Shown in pieces: positions 7,165 to 14,592 of a stretch of 18,393 nucleotides of DNA; the first letter of the stretch is position 1; each line of letters starts with the position of its first letter. The notes beneath the pieces were generated by a model. That model did not search any database and was not told the origin of the DNA. It saw only the letters and a list, made by a program, of their open reading frames with translations. The stretch is from Eubacteriales bacterium (lineage in GTDB: Bacteria; Bacillota; Clostridia; Peptostreptococcales; Anaerovoracaceae). The stretch covers positions 9,257 through 27,649 of the forward strand of contig JAQUXD010000009.1 of assembly GCA_028692535.1 (NCBI GenBank). Direction: 5' to 3'. A program made the position numbers and the translations under genes.

Positions 7165-7992
7165 ATGCTGATTTCATCCCCGGACAATCGAAGAGTGCGC
7201 CAGGCCGTCTCGCTGAATGCACGAAAGCACAGAGACGACACAGGTCTCTATCTTGTGGAAGGTCCCAACCTGATTCGGGAGGCGCTGCAGCAGAACGTGG
7301 CTCTGCATTCTTTGTTCCTCCTGTCGGAGGACGCGCTGCCCCGGACGCGGATCGATGAACTGGAAGCGGTGAGAGTGCTGGCGGAGGCTGCGGAAGCATC
7401 GCCGGAGATCTTCTTTTTGAGCCGGGACTGCTTTCAAAAGATCGCTCAGACTCAGACTCCCCAGGGCATCCTGGCGATCGTCAAAAAGCCCGTGCATACG
7501 GAACAGACTTTTTTTGCGGAGATGGGCGGAAATGTGCTGGTGCTGGATCAGATCCAGGATCCGGGGAATCTGGGCACATTGCTGCGGACTGCCGAAGCGG
7601 CAGGCTTTTCAGGCGCTATGCTCCTGAAAGGCTGCGGCGACGTCTACGGGCCGAAAGCAGTGCGCGCCGCAGCAGGAACCCTGTTCCGCCTGCCGCTCCT
7701 GTTTCTCGATACACCTCAGCAGGCCGCCGGGATGCTTCGCGCAAACGGCAAAAGAATCTGCGCAGCGGCTGCCGGCGGAAATATACCTTACTATGACTGT
7801 CCCATGACGAAGGATGTGGCCATCGTGATCGGAAACGAAGGCAACGGCGTTTCCCCGGAACTGCAACAGGCAGCAGATTGCATGCTCAGCATTCCCATGG
7901 CAGGACGATCCGAATCACTCAACGCCGCTTTGGCAGGCGGAATCATAATGTACGAAGCGTACCGGCAGCGATTGGTCCGGACGCGTCAATAA
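7165..7992 (+). CDS. SpoU/TrmH-family RNA 2'-O-methyltransferase
   Basis: This 275-residue SPOUT-class, AdoMet-dependent methyltransferase probably methylates a ribose 2'-OH in rRNA or tRNA. An N-terminal SpoU substrate-binding-like domain (about 1-100, starting MLISSPDNRRVRQA) precedes the knotted catalytic domain. That domain shows motif 1 DPGNLGTLLRTAEAAG (132-147, with the key Arg at 141), motif 2 GNEGNGVSPEL (223-233) and motif 3 IPMAGRSESLNAALAGG (243-259). The pattern fits RlmB/YsgA-like enzymes; the target nucleotide cannot be told from sequence. It starts 21 bases after the ftsZ terminator and ends 20 bases before pheS. The same kind of gene (ysgA) precedes pheS in Bacillus subtilis, so this is conserved context. 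Confidence 0.93.
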   Translation: MLISSPDNRRVRQAVSLNARKHRDDTGLYLVEGPNLIREALQQNVALHSLFLLSEDALPRTRIDELEAVRVLAEAAEASPEIFFLSRDCFQKIAQTQTPQGILAIVKKPVHTEQTFFAEMGGNVLVLDQIQDPGNLGTLLRTAEAAGFSGAMLLKGCGDVYGPKAVRAAAGTLFRLPLLFLDTPQQAAGMLRANGKRICAAAAGGNIPYYDCPMTKDVAIVIGNEGNGVSPELQQAADCMLSIPMAGRSESLNAALAGGIIMYEAYRQRLVRTRQ

Positions 7993-7995
7993 CAA

Positions 7996-8001
7996 CGGAG
8001 G
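7996..8001 (+). promoter_or_regulatory. Ribosome binding site that fixes the pheS start
   Basis: CGGAGG lies 11 bases upstream of ATG 8013, in the gap after the methyltransferase stop. It supports ATG 8013 over an upstream in-frame ATG at 7878, which lies inside the methyltransferase gene. Confidence 0.7.
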
Positions 8002-8012
8002 CAATACGAAAC

Positions 8013-9035
8013 ATGATCGAAAAACTCAGACAAATGGTGGAAGAAGCCAAACAAAAAATGGACCGGGCCGCATCGCTGGCCGATGCGGAAGGGCTCCGAG
8101 TCAAATACCTTGGCAAAAAGGGAGAACTCACCGAGATCCTGCGTTCTATGGGCAGCTTGCCTCCCGAAGAGCGAAAAACGCTGGGTCAGGCCGCCAATAC
8201 AGCGCGCAGCCAGCTGGAACAATTGCTGAATGAGAATATGGAGCGATTTCGGCAAATGGAAAAGGCAGCAGAACTCTCTGCGGAAACCATTGATGTGACG
8301 GAGCCGGGACAGGTGATCCCGATCGGCGCCAAACATCTGCTCACCATAACCACAGACGAGATCATACGTGTCTTTTCCGGCATGGGTTTTTCCGTTTCCG
8401 AAGGACCGGAAGTGGAAACCGTGTTCAACAATTTTGACGCGCTCAACTCGCCTCCGAATCATCCCTCCAGAGATATGACGGATACATTTTATATTTCAGA
8501 GGATGTGTTGCTGCGGACCCAAACCTCTCCGGTACAGGTCCGAACGTTGCTCTCCCAAAAGCCGCCCATCAAAGTGATCGCTCCCGGAAGATGCTTCCGC
8601 TGCGACACCCCGGATGCCACTCATTCCCCAATGTTTCAGCAAGTGGAAGGGCTGGCTGTGGACGAAGGCATCACCATGAGCGATTTGAAAGGTGTGCTGG
8701 ACCGTTTCGCCAAGAGTCTGTTCGGATCTTCAGAGAAGACCCGCTTTCGCCCCCATCACTTTCCTTTTACGGAGCCTTCGGCAGAGATGGACGTGTCCTG
8801 CTTCAAATGCGGCGGCAAAGGCTGCAGATTTTGCAAGGGCAGCGGCTGGATCGAGATCATGGGCTGCGGCATGGTCCATCCCAATGTCCTGAAGGTAGGC
8901 GGCGTGGATACCGAGCGATACACAGGCTTTGCCTTCGGCATGGGCGTCGAGCGCATCGCATTGCTCAAATACGAAGTGGATGATATCCGTCTGATCTACG
9001 AAAACGACGCACGTTTTATCAGACAGTTCAAATAG
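8013..9035 (+). CDS. pheS: PheS, phenylalanyl-tRNA synthetase alpha subunit
   Basis: This 340-residue catalytic alpha subunit belongs to the alpha2beta2 class II enzyme that charges tRNA-Phe. It has an N-terminal coiled-coil arm (about 1-85) that binds tRNA. The catalytic core has motif 1 (about 124-160, with MGFSVSEGPEVE then DALNSPPNHPSRD), the substrate region DATHSPMFQQVEGL (201-214), motif 2 FRPHHFPFTEPS (245-256) and motif 3 GFAFGMGVERIALL (305-318). A small CxxC-x4-CxxC cluster (C263, C266, C271, C274) interrupts the core, as in many Firmicutes PheS proteins, and may bind a metal. The usual FHQ triplet reads FQQ (208-210). The first 45 residues of a longer in-frame reading were dropped because they overlap the preceding gene. 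Confidence 0.97.
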   Translation: MIEKLRQMVEEAKQKMDRAASLADAEGLRVKYLGKKGELTEILRSMGSLPPEERKTLGQAANTARSQLEQLLNENMERFRQMEKAAELSAETIDVTEPGQVIPIGAKHLLTITTDEIIRVFSGMGFSVSEGPEVETVFNNFDALNSPPNHPSRDMTDTFYISEDVLLRTQTSPVQVRTLLSQKPPIKVIAPGRCFRCDTPDATHSPMFQQVEGLAVDEGITMSDLKGVLDRFAKSLFGSSEKTRFRPHHFPFTEPSAEMDVSCFKCGGKGCRFCKGSGWIEIMGCGMVHPNVLKVGGVDTERYTGFAFGMGVERIALLKYEVDDIRLIYENDARFIRQFK

Positions 9036-9046
9036 GAGGCGAAAAA

Positions 9047-11479
9047 ATGCTTGTACCCATCAGATGGTTGAAATCATATACAGATATGGATGTTTCTCTG
9101 GAAGTTTTCTGTGAGAGAATGGTCATGTCCGGCTCGAACATCGAGACTGTGGAGGTATTTGGAGAAGAGATCGAAGGCGTGGTGGTCGGAAAGATCCTCA
9201 AGATCGAGCCCCATCCCAACGCGGATCGTCTCCTGGTGGCCCAGGTGGACGTGGGGGGCGGCGAACCCATTCAGATCTGCACCGGCGCCATGAACATCTT
9301 CGAAGGCGCTTTCGTTCCGGTGGCGCTGGACGGCAGCCGGGTGCCGGGACCGCTCCACGGCAAGGAGAAGGTCGAAGGCGGAGAGATCATCCGGGCCGGA
9401 GAACTGCGCGGACTGGTCTCCAACGGCATGATGTGCAACTGCACCGAGCTGGGATTTTCGGATAAAGTCGTTCCGATCAAACACAGAGACGGTATCTGGA
9501 TCCTGGACGGCGAGTTCGTGCCCGGCACGGACATCATTCAGGCCCTGGAGCTGGACGAAGCGGTCGTGGATTTTGAGATCACACCCAACCGGCCCGACTG
9601 CCTTTCCATGGTAGGCATGGCGCGGGAAGCCGCGGCGGTTTTCGGCACGGCGCTGCGCTATCCGGAAACGGACTGCAGCAAGGTCTCTGCGGAGCAGACC
9701 GGCGATCATATCCGTGTCGCGGTGGACAATCAGGATCTTTGCCGGCGCTTTACCGGACGGGTCGTCAAAGACATCCGGATCGCTCAATCCCCCTGGTGGC
9801 TGCAGCATCGGCTCATTTCAGCCGGAATGCGCCCGATCAACAACATCGTGGACATTACCAATTACGTGATGCTGGAATACGGACAACCCATCCACGCATA
9901 CGACCTGCGTCACATCCGAGGCGGGGAGATCCGGGTGGATACGGCCACAGAGGGAGAGATCTTTACTACTTTGGATGGCCAGGAACGGAGCCTGACGACG
10001 GACATGCTCATGATTCGAGACGCAGAAGGGCCCATTGGCATCGCCGGCGTAATGGGCGGCCTGGATTCCGAAATCCGGGACGATACGTCGGTCATCTTCG
10101 TGGAAGCTGCCAACTTTTCCGGTGACAGCGTCCGGGCTACATCGAAAAAGCTGGGACTGCGCACCGAAGCGTCTTCCCGTTTTGAAAAAGGACTGGATCC
10201 CAATCTGGCGGCCCAGGCCTGCGACAGAGTCTGTTATCTGATTGAAATGCTGGAGGCGGGAACCGTCCTGTCCGGGAGCGTGGACCTCTACCCCGAACCT
10301 GCAAACCCAAAGACCCACGAGATCCGCATCTCTCGCATGAGCCATGTGCTGGGCGTAGACCTTACCGGGGAACAGATCGAAGGCTACCTGAACGCTTTGG
10401 AAATGAAAACAGAGCGCCTGGAAGACCGGATCCGGGTGATGCCGCCCACCGTCCGGATGGACTTGGTGGAAGAAGTGGACTATGTGGAAGAGGTTGCCAG
10501 GATGTACGGTTACGACCGTTTGCCCTTGACCCTTCCCCGCAGTCACGTGGAATCCGTACGGACAGCGAACCAGATGATCCGGGAAACGGCGAAAAACACC
10601 CTCATGGGTCTTGGCGTCAATGAGATTCAGACCTACAGCTTTGTGAGCCCCAAGACTGTGGAAAAAATCGGTTTGAGTCCCGAGGATCCGGCGCGGCGTT
10701 TTGTCACGCTGCTCAATCCCCTGGGCGAGGATACTTCGGTGATGCGCACGATGCTTCTGCCCAACATGCTGGAAGTGCTGAGCCGCAACATGGCCCGCAG
10801 CATCGAAGGCATGCGCGCCTATGAGCTGGGGAATACGTTCTGGGTCGGCGACGACCCCCAAGCGCAGCTGCCGACAGAAAAGGATGTGCTGTGCGCAGCG
10901 CTCTACGGAGAACAGGAGAGCTTTTTTACGTTAAAAGGCATTCTGACGGAACTGCTTTCTGTCCTTGGCATCGAAGGGTCGGATTTCGTGGCAGAGACCG
11001 GCAATGCCGCCTATCATCCGGGCCGCTGCGCCAATATCGTCTATCGGGGAGCGGTGATCGGCACCCTGGGGCAGATCCATCCCACCGTCGCAGAGGCGTA
11101 TGATCTGACTCAGACGGTCTATGCCGCCGATTTGTCTTTCCATGCGTTGTACAGCCTGGTGGATATGGACAAGAAGTATGAACCTTTGCCCAAGTATCCG
11201 GCCATGAAGAGGGATTTCGCCATGGTGGTGGAGGAGCAGGTACAGGTCGGCGATCTTGAAAAGGAGATCAAAGCCCATGCCGGCGACCTGCTGGAAGCGG
11301 TAAAACTCTTCGACATTTACCGGGGCAATCAAGTGGCCAAAGGATCCAAGAGCGTGGCTTTTTCCCTGACGTACCGGGCAAAGGACAGAACGCTGAAGGA
11401 AGCGGAAGTGAACGAGATCAACACACGCGTCCTGGTGGCATTAAAAGAAGCGCATCATGCGGTTCTTCGCGAGATGTAA
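9047..11479 (+). CDS. pheT: PheT, phenylalanyl-tRNA synthetase beta subunit
   Basis: This 810-residue beta subunit partners PheS in charging tRNA-Phe and carries the editing site. Domain order is the usual bacterial one: an EMAP/OB-type tRNA-binding domain (about 40-155), the B3/B4 editing region (about 205-390, with MRPINNIVDITNYVML and GIAGVMGG), B5 (about 421-495), a catalytic-like core (about 500-700), and a C-terminal ferredoxin-fold anticodon-binding domain (about 716-810, with FDIYRG and KDRTL). Length matches full-length bacterial PheT. AGGAGG (9034-9039) overlaps the pheS stop and is seven bases from the ATG. pheS and pheT are 11 bases apart and are clearly one transcription unit. 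Confidence 0.98.
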   Translation: MLVPIRWLKSYTDMDVSLEVFCERMVMSGSNIETVEVFGEEIEGVVVGKILKIEPHPNADRLLVAQVDVGGGEPIQICTGAMNIFEGAFVPVALDGSRVPGPLHGKEKVEGGEIIRAGELRGLVSNGMMCNCTELGFSDKVVPIKHRDGIWILDGEFVPGTDIIQALELDEAVVDFEITPNRPDCLSMVGMAREAAAVFGTALRYPETDCSKVSAEQTGDHIRVAVDNQDLCRRFTGRVVKDIRIAQSPWWLQHRLISAGMRPINNIVDITNYVMLEYGQPIHAYDLRHIRGGEIRVDTATEGEIFTTLDGQERSLTTDMLMIRDAEGPIGIAGVMGGLDSEIRDDTSVIFVEAANFSGDSVRATSKKLGLRTEASSRFEKGLDPNLAAQACDRVCYLIEMLEAGTVLSGSVDLYPEPANPKTHEIRISRMSHVLGVDLTGEQIEGYLNALEMKTERLEDRIRVMPPTVRMDLVEEVDYVEEVARMYGYDRLPLTLPRSHVESVRTANQMIRETAKNTLMGLGVNEIQTYSFVSPKTVEKIGLSPEDPARRFVTLLNPLGEDTSVMRTMLLPNMLEVLSRNMARSIEGMRAYELGNTFWVGDDPQAQLPTEKDVLCAALYGEQESFFTLKGILTELLSVLGIEGSDFVAETGNAAYHPGRCANIVYRGAVIGTLGQIHPTVAEAYDLTQTVYAADLSFHALYSLVDMDKKYEPLPKYPAMKRDFAMVVEEQVQVGDLEKEIKAHAGDLLEAVKLFDIYRGNQVAKGSKSVAFSLTYRAKDRTLKEAEVNEINTRVLVALKEAHHAVLREM

Positions 11480-11534
11480 TGCATAGATCTTATCCGTTAT
11501 TGTTGACTGGCATTCAAACGCAAGGGAGAAGACC

Positions 11535-12164
11535 ATGAGTGGAATCAGTGATAAAAATACGGTGGCGGTAAGAGTATTTGGCCAGGAGTATTCGATCTCC
11601 GGCGAAATGCCCAGAGAGCACATTATCAGGGTCGCAGATTACGTGGACAGCAAAATGAACGAGGTGGCGGCGCTTCTGCCCGCCGGTCCCATGTCTTCCG
11701 TCGCGGTGCTGACAGCCGTGAACGTGGTGGATGAGTATTTCCGCCAGGAGGACGCCATGCTCCAGCTTCGCCAGCAGAACCAACAGCTGGAAAAAGACGC
11801 CCAACACTATGTCCATCTTTGGGATGAAGTCAAAAAGAGTTTTGCCCAATACAAAGAGGACATGGCCAGCAGCATCGAGCAGAAGGAAGAGGCTCAGCGG
11901 GAATACCGGGAAAAAGAGGCTGAAATCACCTCGCTAAGGGAGGAATTGGCGGAGCTCAAGAAAAGCAACGAAGCGCTTCGCGCCCAGGCAGAACAGATGA
12001 ACCGGGATCGGGATCATCAGGATCATTCTCAGGAAGAGAACATTGCCATGATTAAAGAGCTGGAAGCGAAATGCCGTGATATCGAAAGCAGTTTTTTCGA
12101 TATCCAGATGGAAAACATCCACCTGAAAAACGAATTGGAGACCCTGAGGAAGAGTGGACAGTAA
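11535..12164 (+). CDS. zapA: ZapA-like Z-ring-associated protein with long coiled coil
   Basis: This 209-residue protein has a ZapA-type N-terminal domain (about 8-80: VAVRVFGQEYSISGE, then the HIIRVADYVDSKMNEV helix and AVLTAVNVVDEYFR). A long, charged, heptad-like coiled coil (about 75-205) follows. ZapA binds FtsZ and bundles protofilaments at midcell. Classic ZapA is about 85-110 residues, so the extra coiled coil about doubles the length; I recall similar long forms in other clostridial genomes but cannot check this here. GGGAG (11524-11528) lies six bases before ATG. A 55-base gap separates it from pheT, and its end overlaps mutS2 by 11 bases. ftsZ itself is about 4.4 kb upstream. Confidence is high for the domain and lower for the role of the extension. 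Confidence 0.88.
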   Translation: MSGISDKNTVAVRVFGQEYSISGEMPREHIIRVADYVDSKMNEVAALLPAGPMSSVAVLTAVNVVDEYFRQEDAMLQLRQQNQQLEKDAQHYVHLWDEVKKSFAQYKEDMASSIEQKEEAQREYREKEAEITSLREELAELKKSNEALRAQAEQMNRDRDHQDHSQEENIAMIKELEAKCRDIESSFFDIQMENIHLKNELETLRKSGQ

Positions 12165-14565
12165 AAGCCCCAAAGACAATGAAATAAATAAGAAGGCGCT
12201 GCGGGTACTGGAATATCACAAGATCATCGACATGCTGCGCGGCGAAGCCTGTTCCGGTCTGACACGGACGATGATCGACGCCCTGCGTCCCGCTTCCGAT
12301 CGGAGTCGGATTCGGGAAGAGCTTGCAGACACCGCAGAGGCGGTGACGGTGATTTTGCGCAAGGGAACGCCTCCTTTCGGGAATTTCTACGATATCGGCG
12401 GTTTCGTCCATCTGGCAGCCAAGGAGGGGTCTCTGACGCCGAAGCAACTGCTGGAGGTGGCCTACAATTTGACATCGGCCCGCAAGACTGCCGCATTTTT
12501 GAGCGCGGATCTTCCGGAGCTGCCCCGGATCCGGGGATTGGTTTCTGCCATTACCGTTCTCAGGGAGCTGGAAGACGAAATCAAGCGTTGCATCCTGTCC
12601 GAGGATGAGATCGCCGACAGCGCCAGCGCAGAGCTGAAGCGGATCCGGCGCGCCATCGTGCGCCAGAACGAAGCCATTCGTTCCAAGATCCAGCAGATCG
12701 TGGGATCCGCGGAGAACCGGATGCTTTTGCAGGATGCTCTGGTGACCATGCGTCAGGGACGATATGTGATCCCCGTCAAGGCGGAGCATAAAAACCGTTT
12801 CCCGGGCATCGTCCACGATCAGTCGTCTTCCGGCGCCACGCTTTTTGTCGAGCCCCAGACCATCGTCATTATGAACAATGAACTCCGGGAGCTGGAGCTG
12901 GAAGAAAAGAAAGAGGTCTTCCGCATCCTCCAGGAGCTGTCGGGCCAAGTCGGCGCCCGGGAGCTTCAAATCAAAGGAAACCAGGAGATTCTTACCCAGT
13001 TGGACTTTATGTTTTCCAAAGGACGCCTGGCCTGCAACATGAAGGGAAGTTGTCCCGACATCAGCGGCGAGGGCGTGCTCCGGATCCGGAAGGGAAGACA
13101 TCCCCTGATCGACAAGAAAACCGTGGTGCCCGTAGATGTGAGCATCGGAGAAACCTACGATACGTTGGTGATCACCGGACCCAATACCGGTGGCAAGACT
13201 GTGACGCTCAAGACCGTGGGACTGTTGTGTCTGATGGCCCAGTCCGGCTTGTTCGTTCCGGCGGGAGACGGGACGGTGCTGCCGGTCTTTGAAAATATCT
13301 TTGCGGATATCGGGGATGAGCAGAGCATTGAGCAGAGTCTGTCCACTTTCAGTTCTCACATGAACAACATCGTGGATATCGTGATCGGCGCCGGAGAGAA
13401 CACCCTGGTCCTTCTGGACGAGCTGGGGGCCGGTACGGATCCCACGGAAGGCGCCGCCCTGGCCATGGCTGTATTGGATCATCTGTACGGAAAAGGGGCT
13501 GTCACGCTGGCCACGACCCATTATACGGAACTGAAAAAATATGCGCTCGCCACCTACGGCGTGCAGAACGCATCCATGGAATTCGATGTGGAGACTCTGT
13601 CTCCCACTTTCCGGCTCACCATCGGCGTGCCGGGAAAATCCAACGCCTTTGAGATCTCCGGAAAACTGGGTCTGCCGGATTCGATCATCGCCCATGCCGG
13701 AAACCTGCTGGAACGGGGAGACATTCAGTTCGAAGACGTTCTCTCGTCCATCGAAAAAGAGAAGAAGTTGGCCGAAGAGGAGCGTGAAGAAGCGATCCTG
13801 CTGAAGCTTTCGCTCAAGGATCAGAAAGTCCGCATGGATCGACTGGAAGAGCGTCTGCAGGCAGAAAAAGACAAGGTCCTCCGGGATGCCAGGGAGGAAG
13901 CCAGGGAAATGCTTCGGGAAACCAGGGAGACCGTGGACGAAGCCAGAAAAGAGATCGACCGGGCCCGGATTTCGATTCGGGAAGGGCAGAATCCTTCCCG
14001 GGATCGAGCGCTGGAAGATCAAAAGCGAGCCCTGCGGGAGAAAGAGAAATCGTTGCGGGAGAAACGGAGCCCCGTGGTGAATCCCGCGCCGCCGGACAAA
14101 GAGGAGATCCAAATCGGCCGACGGGTAAATGTCCTATCCGTGAATCAGAAGGGAAGCGTGCTTACCCTTCCCGATGACAAGGGAAACTTTATGGTCCAGG
14201 CCGGACTGCTGAAGCTTTCCGTGAACTTGTCGGACGTGACCCTTGTGCAGGAAAACGTCACGGAAAAGGAACGGGAATCCGCGAAGTATTCCCGCATGTA
14301 TCACCAAAAGGCCATGGAGATCGCCACCTCCGTGAACGTGGTGGGAAAGAATCTGGACGAGGCGGAAATGGAAGTGGACAAGTATCTGGATGACGCCTTT
14401 CTGGCCGGACTGGGCCAGGTGAGCATCATTCACGGCCGGGGCGCGGGGATCCTGCGGAACGGCCTGAGCAGTATGCTCAAACGCCACCGTCACGTGGACA
14501 AATTCAGAAAAGGAACCTATCAGGAAGGCGGCGAAGGCGTCACCATCGTCACCTTAAAAAAATAG
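12154..14565 (+). CDS. mutS2: MutS2, MutS-like ATPase with Smr domain
   Basis: This 803-residue protein starts with GTG inside the end of zapA. The N-terminal clamp/lever region leads to the ABC-type ATPase, with Walker A GPNTGGKT (342-349), Walker B LVLLDELGAGTDPTE (418-432) and the switch histidine in TTHYTEL (454-460). A long coiled coil (about 520-640), a KOW-like segment (about 648-700) and a C-terminal Smr domain (about 722-803, with IIHGRGAGILRNG at 758-770) follow. In Bacillus subtilis MutS2 acts in recombination and in rescue of collided ribosomes. Mismatch-recognition domains of MutS are absent, as expected. The Smr LDLR/LDxH motif reads VNVVG (727-731), so a key acidic residue is not conserved. 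AGGA (12147-12150) is only three bases from GTG. Translation is probably coupled to zapA. Confidence 0.94.
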   Translation: MDSKSPKDNEINKKALRVLEYHKIIDMLRGEACSGLTRTMIDALRPASDRSRIREELADTAEAVTVILRKGTPPFGNFYDIGGFVHLAAKEGSLTPKQLLEVAYNLTSARKTAAFLSADLPELPRIRGLVSAITVLRELEDEIKRCILSEDEIADSASAELKRIRRAIVRQNEAIRSKIQQIVGSAENRMLLQDALVTMRQGRYVIPVKAEHKNRFPGIVHDQSSSGATLFVEPQTIVIMNNELRELELEEKKEVFRILQELSGQVGARELQIKGNQEILTQLDFMFSKGRLACNMKGSCPDISGEGVLRIRKGRHPLIDKKTVVPVDVSIGETYDTLVITGPNTGGKTVTLKTVGLLCLMAQSGLFVPAGDGTVLPVFENIFADIGDEQSIEQSLSTFSSHMNNIVDIVIGAGENTLVLLDELGAGTDPTEGAALAMAVLDHLYGKGAVTLATTHYTELKKYALATYGVQNASMEFDVETLSPTFRLTIGVPGKSNAFEISGKLGLPDSIIAHAGNLLERGDIQFEDVLSSIEKEKKLAEEEREEAILLKLSLKDQKVRMDRLEERLQAEKDKVLRDAREEAREMLRETRETVDEARKEIDRARISIREGQNPSRDRALEDQKRALREKEKSLREKRSPVVNPAPPDKEEIQIGRRVNVLSVNQKGSVLTLPDDKGNFMVQAGLLKLSVNLSDVTLVQENVTEKERESAKYSRMYHQKAMEIATSVNVVGKNLDEAEMEVDKYLDDAFLAGLGQVSIIHGRGAGILRNGLSSMLKRHRHVDKFRKGTYQEGGEGVTIVTLKK

Positions 14566-14592
14566 AAAAAGCGGACCACAACAGGAGGACCT

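Noticed and set aside
7878..8012. Upstream in-frame ATG that would lengthen PheS by 45 residues
   Set aside because: It overlaps the preceding methyltransferase gene, and PheS from 8013 has the usual length, N-terminus and an upstream CGGAGG.
11503..11508. TTGACT in the pheT-zapA gap as a promoter -35
   Set aside because: No -10-like hexamer is found 16-18 bases downstream, where a purine-rich ribosome site lies instead.
12052..14112. Very long open frame (686 codons) on the minus strand opposite mutS2
   Set aside because: It has no recognisable domain, is rich in His/Arg/Gly typical of antisense shadows, and lies exactly opposite a clear MutS2 gene with intact Walker motifs.
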